Part shown: in pieces, positions 1 to 9,630 of the stretch
Position numbering within the stretch: the first letter of the stretch is position 1
How the letters are laid out: every line of letters begins with the position of its first letter
NCBI GenBank assembly: GCA_022510945.1
Contig: JAFLSK010000002.1
Coordinates: 1 to 64,000, forward strand
Source: Ruminococcus sp.
Lineage (GTDB): Bacteria > Bacillota > Clostridia > Oscillospirales > Acutalibacteraceae
DNA length: 64,000 nucleotides
Reading direction: 5' to 3'
The notes under the pieces: generated by a model
The model's database searches: none
What the model was told of the DNA's origin: nothing
Seen by the model: the letters and a program-made list of their open reading frames with translations, nothing else
Position numbers and translations under genes: made by a program

Positions 1-24
1 GTTCGATTCCCATCATCCGCTCCA
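1..24 (+). tRNA. 3' end of a tRNA gene, probably tRNA-Gly (TCC), truncated by window start
   Basis: gttcgattcccatcatccgctcca: T-loop GTTCGATTCC plus acceptor strand with encoded CCA and U73; matches the recalled tRNA-Gly 3' half. Confidence 0.8.
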
Positions 25-407
25 AAAAGGAAAACACCCTTCAGGGGTGTTTTTCTTTTTATAAATTCAGATGATGGGAATCGAAGCCGAGCGTAAAGAA
101 ATTGCTCCGGTGGAGCAATTTTAGCGAGGAGCGTTGATGAATGTTTTCACACATCACACGCCCTAACAGGCGAGATAGAAGTCCTTTTTTAAATGAACTA
201 CCCATCATCCGCTCCAAAAAGGAAAACACCCTTCGGGGTGTTTTTCTTTTTATAAATTCAGATGATGGGAATCGAAGCCGAGCGTAAAGAAATTGCTCCG
301 GTGGAGCAATTTTAGCGAGGAGCGTTGATGAATGTTTTCACACATCACACGCCCCAACAGGCGAGATAGAAGTCCTTTTTTTGAACGAGCTACCCATCAT
401 CCGCTCC
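9..407. repeat. 192-bp tandem repeat: units 9-200 and 201-392, plus partial third unit 393-407
   Basis: cccatcatccgctcca starts at 9, 201 and 393 (period 192); units are near identical. Confidence 0.93.
31..54 (+). terminator. Rho-independent terminator after tRNA
   Basis: AAAACACCCTTCAGGGGTGTTTTT hairpin followed by a T-rich tract. Confidence 0.75.
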
Positions 408-584
408 ATTTTACTCTTATTACGAGGGGATTTTTTTCTGCCTATTAATACTTATGTAGCTTTTGCATAAGGCTATCCATTAATCGCAGTTTTCGCATTA
501 TCTCGTGTATTGTAAATATGTCTCGTATATTCTATAATAATTTCAGACCGCTGAAATTTAATTCGAAACAAAAAGGAGACCGTT

Positions 585-1007
585 ATGAGCTGGGAGTATA
601 GCAGGAGAGTAAAGTATTACGAAACCGACCGAATGGGAGTTGTTCATCATTCTAACTATCTTCGTCTTATTGAGGACGCACGAATGGAGTGGCTGCGTGA
701 TAATCTGATATGCTACAATGAGCTTGAAAAGCTCGGCGTAATTATCCCCGCAACCTCCGCGTTCGGAAATTTCCTAAACTATCTGCGCTACGATGACCCA
801 TTCAGAATCACAATAAAGCTTATCAGCTTTAAAGGCGTGAAAATGCGCTTTTCGTATCAGGTAATCAACACCGAAACAAACGAAATCTGCTACGAAGGGG
901 AGAGCTCGCATTTCTTCGCCAAGGACGGAGACTACAAGCCATATCTTTCGTTTCGGAGAGAATTTCCCGAGTTGTATAATAAAATGGTTTCTTTGATTGA
1001 GAATTGA
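585..1007 (+). CDS. Acyl-CoA thioesterase, YbgC/4-hydroxybenzoyl-CoA thioesterase (hotdog) family
   Basis: VKYYETDRMGVVHHSNYLRLIEDARMEWL motif; RBS aaaggaga. Confidence 0.88.
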   Translation: MSWEYSRRVKYYETDRMGVVHHSNYLRLIEDARMEWLRDNLICYNELEKLGVIIPATSAFGNFLNYLRYDDPFRITIKLISFKGVKMRFSYQVINTETNEICYEGESSHFFAKDGDYKPYLSFRREFPELYNKMVSLIEN

Positions 1008-1045
1008 CATAAATGCAGCCCACTCATTGAGTGGGCTTGATTATT

Positions 1046-1276
1046 TTATAAATCCTGCAAATCTGCCGCAGGTATATCGTTTTCGAGGTTATCGCGCGCG
1101 AGGTCGTTGTCAATCGCGGGATATACAGGCGAAATCGGCTTTTCCTCTGGATACGGCGTTGTGTGAAACACCTTGAGCGGTGGCGCATCCGCTTCCGTGA
1201 TAATCGGATTTGCTTTAGTTTTTGTGTGCTTTGCCTTGCCCTGTATTTCGGGCACAGGAGCAGTTTTTTTAGCCAT
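1046..1276 (-). CDS. Hypothetical small Lys/Pro-rich protein
   Basis: 76-aa ORF with AGGAGATG RBS just upstream on the minus strand. Confidence 0.55.
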   Translation of the reverse strand: MAKKTAPVPEIQGKAKHTKTKANPIITEADAPPLKVFHTTPYPEEKPISPVYPAIDNDLARDNLENDIPAADLQDL

Positions 1277-1434
1277 AAAATCATCTCCTAATTACTACAA
1301 GTATACCCAACATTGTCTGGAATAAACGAAATACATTTTCTGCTAAATTTGTAGTTGTTTTTTACAAATTGTGTGTTATTATATTGTTACAGCAAAATGT
1401 ATTTAAAGCTGAAAATACAGAAAGAGGTAACAGT

Positions 1435-2004
1435 ATGAAAAAGAATTTAGGAGTTGTTCCGGGCGTTTATCCGATGCCCGTGCTTATGGTTGCGGCTTAT
1501 GACGAGAACGGCAAGGTTAACGTTATGAATGCCGCGTGGGGTATGATTTGCGGAATGGACAAAATCGCTCTCTTTATCAGCGAAGGGCATAAGACCATTC
1601 AGAATATCCTGAAAACAAAGGCATTCACAGTGGGCATCGCCGACAAGGAGCATATGGATGTTGCGGACTTCTTCGGAATCGCAACAGGCAATAAAATGGA
1701 CGACAAGTTCGAGCGCACAGGTTACCACGCAACAAAGAGCGAGTTTGTCAACGCGCCGATTGTTGACGAGTTCCCGTTTGTTATGGAGTGCGAACTCGCA
1801 GAGGTTGTCGATACCGAGAATATGTACGCTATGGTCGGGAAAATCGTGAACGCAAAGGCAGAGGAAAGCGTGCTTGATGAGAACGGTAAGGTTAATCCCG
1901 AAAAGCTTAATGCGCTGATTTTCGACCAGTTCCAGAGCGGTTACTATGTAAGCGGCGAAAAGGTGGGCAAGGCGTGGAACGCAGGCGCAGCGCTTATGAA
2001 GTAA
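1435..2004 (+). CDS. Flavin reductase family protein
   Basis: MKKNLGVVPGVYPMPVLMVAAYDENGKVNVMNAAWG; start corrected to ATG 1435 with an agaggt RBS. Confidence 0.85.
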   Translation: MKKNLGVVPGVYPMPVLMVAAYDENGKVNVMNAAWGMICGMDKIALFISEGHKTIQNILKTKAFTVGIADKEHMDVADFFGIATGNKMDDKFERTGYHATKSEFVNAPIVDEFPFVMECELAEVVDTENMYAMVGKIVNAKAEESVLDENGKVNPEKLNALIFDQFQSGYYVSGEKVGKAWNAGAALMK

Positions 2005-2024
2005 TGATTAATGTAAAAAAATTT

Positions 2025-2051
2025 CAGCCGACTGCTGTGTGCAGTCGGCTG
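2025..2051. terminator. Hairpin between convergent genes, probably bidirectional terminator
   Basis: CAGCCGACTGC-TGTGT-GCAGTCGGCTG with A-rich/T-rich flanks. Confidence 0.75.
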
Positions 2052-2068
2052 AATCTATATGTCAGTTA

Positions 2069-2977
2069 TCAGATATCAAATTTATTCAAAAGCTCATTTA
2101 TTTTCTCTTTTGTGGCAAGTCCGGGGAGGAAGGCTGTCGCATTTGCGCAGACAGTACCGAGTTTCAGCGCGTAAGAGTAGCTTTTCTTTTTTTCATATCC
2201 CGCGATAAATCCCGCTACCATAGAGTCTCCCGAGCCTACCGTGTTCAGGACCTGACCTTCGAGTACTCCGGCGTTGTACTTTTCGCCGTTTTCGTCGATT
2301 AGCATTGCGCCATCGTTGTCGAGCGATACGAGCACGTTTTTCGCGCCCATTTTCTGCAATTCCCTTGCAAACCTTTCGGCATCTTCTTGTGACTTTACTT
2401 CAACTCCGAAGATTTCATAAAGCTCCTGCCTGTTCGGTTTGATGAGAAAAGGCTTGTGCTTTAGCGACTTTACGAGCAAATCATTCGCCGCGTCGACCAC
2501 GATTTTTATTTCCTTACTTTTAACATTCTCGATTATTCTCTCGTAAACATCATCGGATAACGTGTTTGGTATACTGCCCGCGAGTACGAGTGTGTCGCCG
2601 TCCTTGATTCTTTCGAGTTTTTTTATAAGTGCCTCGAGTTCGCTGTTGCTTATTTCGGGACCCTGGCCGTTGATTTCGGTCTCCGATTCCGCCTTGATTT
2701 TGATGTTGATTCTTGAGTTTCCTTGACTCAGTCTTATAAAGTCGGTTGTAATCCGCTCGTGCTTAATGTCGTTTTCAATCGCGTCTCCCGTAAATCCTGC
2801 GACAAACCCAAGTGCAGTGCTGTCGATATCAAGCTGCGCGAGCACATAAGATACATTTATACCTTTGCCGCCAAAGTAATATTCTTCGCTCGTTGTTCGG
2901 TTGGTGATGCCCGAGGTAAAATTATCGAGTCTAACCACATAGTCGATGGAAGGATTAAGAGTAACCGTATATATCAT
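2069..2977 (-). CDS. fruK: 1-phosphofructokinase (PfkB family)
   Basis: MIYTVTLNPSIDYVV, GGKGINVS and NTVGSGDSMVAGF motifs. Confidence 0.9.
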   Translation of the reverse strand: MIYTVTLNPSIDYVVRLDNFTSGITNRTTSEEYYFGGKGINVSYVLAQLDIDSTALGFVAGFTGDAIENDIKHERITTDFIRLSQGNSRINIKIKAESETEINGQGPEISNSELEALIKKLERIKDGDTLVLAGSIPNTLSDDVYERIIENVKSKEIKIVVDAANDLLVKSLKHKPFLIKPNRQELYEIFGVEVKSQEDAERFARELQKMGAKNVLVSLDNDGAMLIDENGEKYNAGVLEGQVLNTVGSGDSMVAGFIAGYEKKKSYSYALKLGTVCANATAFLPGLATKEKINELLNKFDI

Positions 2978-3169
2978 ATAATACCCTCTCTTTGTTGTGT
3001 CAACGTATGACCATATTGTAGCACTAAAATCGCCTGTGTCAAATTAAATTATATAAAATTTATTTGCATTTAAAAAAATCATCTTAATTTGATTGATTTG
3101 CTCATTATTTATGGTATACTAATAGTTGAAATATTGCAATAAATAATTTCGAAAAGAAAGGTGATAAAA

Positions 3170-3559
3170 ATGGCTAAAAAGAAAGATGAAATTATTGAGT
3201 CAGAAGTAGCAGAGGTTGCAGACGACGAGATTGCTGTCGAGGAGACTTCCGATATTGAGTCCGCTGAGGCTGCTGTAGAGGAAACGGCTGTTTCAGAAAA
3301 CGAAGAAATTGCAGAGGAAACAGCAGACGAGGCAGAAGAGAACGGAGTTACTGATGCAGAGGAACCCGAAACAGTAGTAGTCGAGGAAGTAATCGTTGAG
3401 TACGACGATAACGACGATATTGACGAGGTTGAAGAAATGCTGAGTGTCGACGAACTCAACAGAAAAAGAACCCGCAGGGCCGCTATAGGCGCAGGCATCG
3501 CCGCAGCCGGCTTAATCTTAGGAATCGCCGCAAAATTAATCCGCAGAAAACGCAAATAA
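3170..3559 (+). CDS. Highly acidic protein with C-terminal TM helix and basic tail
   Basis: E/D/V/A-rich body, then RKRTRRAAIGAGIAAAGLILGIAAKLIRRKRK; RBS gaaaggtg; start corrected to 3170. Confidence 0.75.
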   Translation: MAKKKDEIIESEVAEVADDEIAVEETSDIESAEAAVEETAVSENEEIAEETADEAEENGVTDAEEPETVVVEEVIVEYDDNDDIDEVEEMLSVDELNRKRTRRAAIGAGIAAAGLILGIAAKLIRRKRK

Positions 3560-3654
3560 AATAATTCGATAAAAGAAAAAACACCGCGCATTTCAATCTG
3601 CACGGTGTTTTTTTAGCTAATCTAAGGTATTTATCCATATCGACAAACCGGAAG

Positions 3655-4172
3655 TTATAAAATTATCCTGTATATATCAGCCTGTTCTCCTTCAAATTCA
3701 AAACTCCTCTCATATACACCACCATTTTTTTTATGGTTTTTATAGAAGGTTCGTTTTTTCTTTCGACTGAAAGATGAATTTCATCTAATCTTATATTCCT
3801 TGCAACATTTAATAATTGGCGAAGCATTTCCGTTGCATAACCTTTTCTTCTTTCAGATGGTCGTACACTATAGCCGCAATTCCCAAAATCTTTGAGAAAA
3901 TCATTTAATGTGTGTCTTAAATCAATAATACCTACAATTTTATTTGCCGCATCAATTGCAAAAAAAGTATCTGTAACAACCCAATTTGGATTTACTGTTT
4001 CGGAATTTGTATTATCAGTTATGGATTTTACCCATTCTTCATAAGACTCGGTTTTATCAAGCAATTCACTTCCGTTGATAATCATTTCATTATTATCAAA
4101 AAACTCTTGTCTAAATTCTATTGCTTTTTCTTTTAGTTCTAAAGTTGGTCGGATTAGTCTAATATTATTCAT
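3655..4172 (-). pseudogene. GNAT acetyltransferase (RimJ/RimL-like) with a 1-nt frameshift in an A8 tract; in-frame ORF is 3663-4172
   Basis: Normal GNAT body (SVRPSERRKGYATEMLRQLL) up to SIKTIKK, then aberrant MVVYMRG; adding one A restores NGGVYERSFEFEGEQADIYRIIL*. Confidence 0.8.
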
Positions 4173-4197
4173 TATTTCTTGTTCTCCAAATTATGAT

Positions 4198-4629
4198 TTA
4201 TCCTCGCTTTGCTTTCAATTCCGCTATTTTCGCCTCGATTGCCGCTACGGCTTCCCCGGCGTTGTCGATGTTTTTAACGGCTTCTTCCATCGGGCACAGC
4301 CCCGTGCTCTGACGGTTGATTATGTTTTCCGTGAGTATGTCGTACTCAAATTCAATGTCGTTTTCTTCAAAAATCTCTTTTGCTTTTTCGCTGAGCACCT
4401 CGGCGTAAACTGCTTTAACTTTGAGCAGTGTGTAGAGCATAGCCGCGGCTTTGCCGACTATTTTGTCAGCGGCGTAGGCTCCGCTCCAATCGTCCTGAGA
4501 TTTTACAAGTTCAAGCAGCGGCTTAATTCCTTTGTCCTCGCTGACGAAAACTCTGCCGCCGTTGCACACAACGAGCGTGTAGCCGCCGCGGCACAGCATT
4601 TCCTTAGCATAGGTAATTTCATTCATCAT
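4198..4629 (-). CDS. DUF1893 domain-containing protein
   Basis: GGYTLVVCNGGRVFVSEDKGIKPLLELV and GKAAAMLYTLLKVKAVYAEVLSEKA are typical of the family. Confidence 0.82.
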   Translation of the reverse strand: MMNEITYAKEMLCRGGYTLVVCNGGRVFVSEDKGIKPLLELVKSQDDWSGAYAADKIVGKAAAMLYTLLKVKAVYAEVLSEKAKEIFEENDIEFEYDILTENIINRQSTGLCPMEEAVKNIDNAGEAVAAIEAKIAELKAKRG

Positions 4630-5162
4630 CTGTTCTTCACCCTATACACAACAAGCGGAATAAACACTAATTGCAGCACAATTCCGAATACACCCGCCGC
4701 AATGCTGTTCCATATTATCGCTACAGGGATTGCGTTGTTGCCGAATGCATACACAGCGAGCAGAATCGCAACCGCTCTCACGCCTCTGCCCGAAATCTGC
4801 GCGATAGCTACCTTCGCAACAGTCGGCATTTTTACATTCCGAAGAAGTCCGGACGTGAGACCGTAAACGCACAGCTCAATCATCATAAACGGAAGCATAG
4901 CCGCACTCGGCATACCCGTCAGCATAAAGCTGAGCAGAGGAGCTAAAAGTCCCGATACTGCGCCTACATACGGCCCCGCAAGCAATCCCGCGAGAATAAT
5001 CGGCAGGTGCATCGGCAGGAATGTCTCGCCGAGCGCTGTGCCCGTGCCCGAAATCGCCCCCATAAGATGGAAAAGCTGCGGGAGTATCACCGCGGCTGCA
5101 ACCGCGCCGATGGCGGCGAGCGTCTGAGTTTTTATTGATAGTTTCTGTTTTGCGTATGTCAT
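4626..5162 (-). CDS. ECF transporter S component, substrate unresolved
   Basis: Multi-TM protein with LFHLMGAISGTGTALGETFLPMHLPIILAGLLAGPYVGAVSGLLAPLLSF. Confidence 0.82.
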   Translation of the reverse strand: MTYAKQKLSIKTQTLAAIGAVAAAVILPQLFHLMGAISGTGTALGETFLPMHLPIILAGLLAGPYVGAVSGLLAPLLSFMLTGMPSAAMLPFMMIELCVYGLTSGLLRNVKMPTVAKVAIAQISGRGVRAVAILLAVYAFGNNAIPVAIIWNSIAAGVFGIVLQLVFIPLVVYRVKNR

Positions 5163-5164
5163 AA

Positions 5165-6292
5165 TTAGTTCCTTTCAAATGTTTCTGCTACCTTACAGAG
5201 CAGATTTCTGATTTCGAGATGTTGCGGACAGATTTGTTCGCACTTGCCGCATTTTATACAATCGGACGCTTTGCCGTTGCGCGATGTCAGCACGTTTTCG
5301 TAGTAATAATTCTGATTCCAATCGTTGAACGTTTTCTTGGCGTTAAGACACGAGAACAGGTCGGGGATAAGTATCTTCTTCGGACAACCCTCAACACAAT
5401 AGCGGCACGAGGTGCAGGGGATAAGGTTCTGGTTTCTGAAAATCCCGCAGACCTTTTTGACCGCCTGTTTCTCTCTATCGTCAAGCGGCTTGAAGCCGCA
5501 CATAGAGCTCAGGTTGTCCTTCATCTGCTCCATATTACTCATACCCGAAAGAACCGCGCAAACGCCCTCAAAGCCCGCCGCAAATCGCAACGCATAGCTT
5601 GCGTAACTGCCGCCGCTTAAATCGTCAAACACTTTCTTCGCAGAGTCGGGTAGATTTACGAGACTTCCGCCCTTCACGGGCTCCATAATCAATACGGGCT
5701 TGTTGTGCTTGAGGCATACCTCGTAGACGTTTTTGCTGTCTACGCCTTCATCCTCGTAGTCAACGTAGTTGAGTTGAATCTGTACTATCTCGATATCGGG
5801 ATATTCCGTGAGGATTCTGTCGAGTACGTCAGCCTTATCGTGGAATGAGATTCCGACGTGTCTGATTTTGCCTTCCTTCTTTAGTTCAAAAGCAGTTTCG
5901 TAGGCTCTGCATTTCTTAAAAACCTCATAGTTTCTGTTGTCCTGAGCGTGCATAAGGTAGAAATCGAAGTAATCTACTCCGCAGGCTTCGAGCTGGCTTT
6001 GAAAGAATGGTCTGATGTCGGACTCCTTCTTGAAATACCCATCGGTCAGCTTGTTTGTGAGGACAAATTTTTTGCGGTAGTATCGTTTTGCAACACATTC
6101 GCGTATTGCGGGCTCGCTCTTACCTTCTATGTAGCCGTGGGCTGTGTCAAAGTAGTTAAGTCCGCTGTCGATAAACGCGTCGGCCATTTTGCAAAATTCG
6201 TCGTAGTCAACATTTTTGCCGTTCATCGGTAGTCGCATACACCCGAACGCTAAAATTCCGTTTATTTCAGGAAAAAACTTGTTTTGCTCCAT
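5165..6292 (-). CDS. Aldo/keto reductase with C-terminal 4Fe-4S domain
   Basis: AKR fold motifs (YFDTAHGY, GISFHDKAD) and CTSCRYCVEGCPKKI / CIKCGKCEQICPQ. Confidence 0.9.
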   Translation of the reverse strand: MEQNKFFPEINGILAFGCMRLPMNGKNVDYDEFCKMADAFIDSGLNYFDTAHGYIEGKSEPAIRECVAKRYYRKKFVLTNKLTDGYFKKESDIRPFFQSQLEACGVDYFDFYLMHAQDNRNYEVFKKCRAYETAFELKKEGKIRHVGISFHDKADVLDRILTEYPDIEIVQIQLNYVDYEDEGVDSKNVYEVCLKHNKPVLIMEPVKGGSLVNLPDSAKKVFDDLSGGSYASYALRFAAGFEGVCAVLSGMSNMEQMKDNLSSMCGFKPLDDREKQAVKKVCGIFRNQNLIPCTSCRYCVEGCPKKILIPDLFSCLNAKKTFNDWNQNYYYENVLTSRNGKASDCIKCGKCEQICPQHLEIRNLLCKVAETFERN

Positions 6293-6410
6293 ATATGCCT
6301 CCTCGTTGTTATGTTTATAAATAAATTATATCAAATAAAAATCCCTTTATCAATCGTCATTACTAAATTTATTCATAAGTTGTGCTTATAAATACTTGAA
6401 TTGAAACATA

Positions 6411-6441
6411 ACAAAGCGTGCGCAATTTGCGCACGCTTTGT
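6411..6441. terminator. Strong hairpin terminator
   Basis: ACAAAGCGTGCGCAA/TTTGCGCACGCTTTGT. Confidence 0.8.
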
Positions 6442-6447
6442 TGTACA

Positions 6448-7377
6448 TTATTTATAGCTGAGCACATATTTACCCACACCGTAGTTTTCGGTTGTGCCGT
6501 CATCCAGTGTATCTGTACCGCTGATTTGCTCGTAGCTTACAGCTACCTCAATGTCAGCGCTTTCCGTTGTGCCGTCCTTGTAATGTGCGGTTACGGTGAT
6601 GGTGTCTCCGTAGTAGTCCGTAAAATCTTCGGAGGTATTGAGTATTCCGTCCCTGAAATCTTTTATAAGCTTTGCAAGTTTATCGTCCGTTTCGTAAAGC
6701 TTGCCAATATCCTCTTCTGCGTATCCGTGCTGTGCAAGATACTCGTTAAGTTCTTCGGTGTCCCTGTCACCCGGGTACCAGTATACAAAAGAGTAGTCAG
6801 GGTCGTTGCTTTTGTATGGTATGTTTTCAAGCTTTTGACCTTTCTTGAAATAATCGTCCTGTGAAATAGAATTATCTTCGCTGAGTTTCTTGTCCTTCAG
6901 TTCGGGAATTATATAATTCAGATTTCCGCTCTTGCAGCTGAAATCTATGCTATCAAGCTTATTGCCTGAGATGGAGAAGGTAATCGGCTCTACGGAAATT
7001 AGTTTGCCGTACCTCTCGTTGTAATCGACTCCTATATCAGGGTATGAATTGCCATCAATTTCTGAGGATAGTTCTGTTTTTGTATTGCTGAGTGCCACGG
7101 GCTTATCTTCGTTTTCAGCGGCATATGCCGTGATTGAAAAACCCGAGGGTGCGCTAACCACTTGTGATTTGTCTTTACCTAATAGCAGGCTTGAGAAAAT
7201 ACCCGCCGATAAAATTGCGACCATACACACAGCGGTGGCAGAAATTGTGAAGATTCTTTTATTTGCTTTCATCTTTTGTTCCTCCGTCCTCGCGCTGAGC
7301 GCAATCTGCGATTTGCGCGAGCAATAGTTTCTTAACATTTGGTCAAGGTGATTATCGGAATTATTTCGTTTATTCAT
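6448..7377 (-). CDS. Anti-sigma-factor-like membrane protein (DUF4179-like)
   Basis: Short cytosolic N-terminus, one TM, extracellular domain; overlaps sigma factor gene by 8 nt. Confidence 0.65.
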   Translation of the reverse strand: MNKRNNSDNHLDQMLRNYCSRKSQIALSARTEEQKMKANKRIFTISATAVCMVAILSAGIFSSLLLGKDKSQVVSAPSGFSITAYAAENEDKPVALSNTKTELSSEIDGNSYPDIGVDYNERYGKLISVEPITFSISGNKLDSIDFSCKSGNLNYIIPELKDKKLSEDNSISQDDYFKKGQKLENIPYKSNDPDYSFVYWYPGDRDTEELNEYLAQHGYAEEDIGKLYETDDKLAKLIKDFRDGILNTSEDFTDYYGDTITVTAHYKDGTTESADIEVAVSYEQISGTDTLDDGTTENYGVGKYVLSYK

Positions 7378-7867
7378 TTATAAGCCTCCTTTCAAGCGCC
7401 TTTCTTGCCGTCGAGAGTCTCGACTTTACCGTGCCTTCGGGCGCGTTCACAATCAAGGCGATATCTTTTATGCTGTAGTCCTTGAAGTAATACAGTACAA
7501 TTACGATTTTCTGCTTTTTAGGCAGAGCAGAGATTGCGTAATGCAGAGTTGAATAATCGTCCCGATTTTCATCGTTTACTTCGGGTATGGAATTGAAAAA
7601 TTCTGTCTGTTCCTCGTCTGTTCGGAAGTGGTATGACTTTCTGTGGCGCGCGGACAGCAGAACATTTTTGTATGTGTTAACGCAGATTGAGTAAAGCCAC
7701 TTATCAAACGGAACGTCAGCGTTGCGTTTTTTGTAGTGGCGCAGAGCCTTTAGCCAAGTTTCCTGAAAAAGGTCGTCAGCATAGTCTCTGCTTCCGCAAA
7801 GTGATATACATAGCCGAGTTAAATCCGCACTGTATTTCGTCACATATGAGTCAAAGTCGCTTTTCAA
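7370..7867 (-). CDS. RNA polymerase sigma factor, sigma-70/ECF family
   Basis: DYADDLFQETWLKAL (region 2) and IKDIALIVNAPEGTVKSRLSTARKAL (region 4). Confidence 0.92.
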   Translation of the reverse strand: MKSDFDSYVTKYSADLTRLCISLCGSRDYADDLFQETWLKALRHYKKRNADVPFDKWLYSICVNTYKNVLLSARHRKSYHFRTDEEQTEFFNSIPEVNDENRDDYSTLHYAISALPKKQKIVIVLYYFKDYSIKDIALIVNAPEGTVKSRLSTARKALERRLINE

Positions 7868-7996
7868 TTCCTCACCTCATTTCTGAAAGCTTTCACTATT
7901 ATAACAAATCAGTGGATAAAAAGGTTCATTTTATTACAAAACAATTTGCATTTTTTACCGAATATGATACAATTACATTATATTGAGGTGATATCT

Positions 7997-9079
7997 ATGG
8001 AAAAGAAAAAGCATATATGGTGGAAAATCCTGCTCGGCGTGGTTGCAACTGTGCTGATAATTGTTATTGCATATTTACTTTATGTGATACTGACCTACAA
8101 CCGCATTGAGGATAATCAGCCGCTTAATGTCAACAGTATCGCGCAAAGTGAGCAGGCCGAGGTAGGAAAGACCTACACCGCGGTTACATATAACATCGGT
8201 TTCGGCGCATATACGCCCGATTTTACATTCTTTATGGACGGCGGCACTCAGTCGTGGGCGAACAGCAAGGAGAGCGTTGAGCGGTGCATTGAGGGTGTAG
8301 CCGGTACCGCGCTTGATAAAGAGCCCGATATTGTCCTCTATCAGGAGGTCGATACCGACTCGACCCGCAGCTACCACGTCAACGAGGCTGACCAAATCCG
8401 CTCGCACTACAGCGGTTTTAACGACATTTTCGCTGTGAATTATCACTCCGCGTTTCTTATGTACCCGTTCACTCAGCCGCACGGCGCGTCAAACAGCGGA
8501 CTTCTTACGCTCAGCGATATGAAGATAATATCCGCGACAAGGCGCAGTTTTCCGATTTCAACGGGATTTTCTAAGTTCCTCGACCTCGACCGCTGTTTCA
8601 GCGTTTCCCATATTCCCGCCGATAACGGCAAGGAGCTCGTGATCTACAACGTTCACGCGTCCGCGTACGGCGTTGACGCTGAAATCCAGCACGCGCAGTT
8701 TGAAATGCTGTTTGAAGATATGAAGAGTGAGTACGATAAGGGTAACTTTGTAGTTTGCGGCGGCGACTTTAACCACGACTTCACGGGTAATTCAAAGGAA
8801 AAACTCAACGAGAATGTTGACGGCGAGCACACATGGGCGGCTCCGTTCCCTGATGACCTTATTCCCGAGGGTTTTGAAAAGCAGACGAATTACAAAAACA
8901 ACGGCTTAGTTGCAACGACGCGCAACTGCGATATTCCGTACAGCGAGGATAGCTTCACCGTTATTCTCGACGGTTTCATAACCTCGGATAATGTAAAGGT
9001 TAAAAGCGTCGAGAATATACAGACCGACTTTGAATTTTCCGATCACAATCCCGTTGTGATTGAATTTGAGTTGAAATAA
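7997..9079 (+). CDS. Membrane-anchored endonuclease/exonuclease/phosphatase family protein
   Basis: TYNIGFGAY, QEVD, GGDFNHDF and SDHNPV motifs; start corrected to 7997. Confidence 0.88.
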   Translation: MEKKKHIWWKILLGVVATVLIIVIAYLLYVILTYNRIEDNQPLNVNSIAQSEQAEVGKTYTAVTYNIGFGAYTPDFTFFMDGGTQSWANSKESVERCIEGVAGTALDKEPDIVLYQEVDTDSTRSYHVNEADQIRSHYSGFNDIFAVNYHSAFLMYPFTQPHGASNSGLLTLSDMKIISATRRSFPISTGFSKFLDLDRCFSVSHIPADNGKELVIYNVHASAYGVDAEIQHAQFEMLFEDMKSEYDKGNFVVCGGDFNHDFTGNSKEKLNENVDGEHTWAAPFPDDLIPEGFEKQTNYKNNGLVATTRNCDIPYSEDSFTVILDGFITSDNVKVKSVENIQTDFEFSDHNPVVIEFELK

Positions 9080-9090
9080 TGAAATAAAAT

Positions 9091-9118
9091 GAAAGCGTGC
9101 GATTTTTTCGCACGCTTT
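9091..9118. terminator. Hairpin terminator
   Basis: AAAGCGTGCGA-tttt-TCGCACGCTTT. Confidence 0.7.
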
Positions 9119-9136
9119 TGTATATTACTCGCTGTT

Positions 9137-9400
9137 TTACACGCGAGGGGTGTTTTTCGGTTTTCTTTTTACGGCGCATAGGGCGTCAATGTACCGCTTT
9201 GCGTCGTCGATATCCGCTTTGTAGAGGATAGCCACGAGATTTGCACCCTTTGTGATTTCACAGGTTTTCAGTTCACAAATGGTTTTAATAAGATAGGATT
9301 TGTATTTAGTGTGCATAAACTCGTCGTCGTCTCGCTCAATAATCAATTCGTCCGCATTTACGCTGTGATAATACGTTATCCAATCCGTAAAAATCTCCAT
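9137..9400 (-). CDS. Hypothetical protein
   Basis: MEIFTDWITYYHSVNADEL...; AGGAGG RBS before ATG at 9400, so the longer ORF start is not used. Confidence 0.6.
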   Translation of the reverse strand: MEIFTDWITYYHSVNADELIIERDDDEFMHTKYKSYLIKTICELKTCEITKGANLVAILYKADIDDAKRYIDALCAVKRKPKNTPRV

Positions 9401-9630
9401 AGAACTGACCTCCTGACATTTTTTACCAATATAATAATAATAGTCTATATGTGAATATTTGTCAACTATTTTATTATTATATAGCATAATATCCAAAAGA
9501 ATGGCACGAAAATACTATATGATACACAAAACAAACAATACACTGCGTACTCGCCGCATATATCGGTTGACAAATTCACAATTCGGAGATAGGATATTAT
9601 AAGATTAAAAGAATTTCAGGAGACGATACA

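Noticed and set aside
3109-3603. Minus-strand Ser-rich 164-aa ORF
   Set aside because: Mirror image of the acidic (GAA/GAG/GAC-rich) protein on the plus strand; low complexity and no RBS support.
3663-4172. Intact GNAT gene with a novel C-terminus
   Set aside because: The +1 frame gives the canonical GNAT ending through the A tract, so a frameshift is far more likely.
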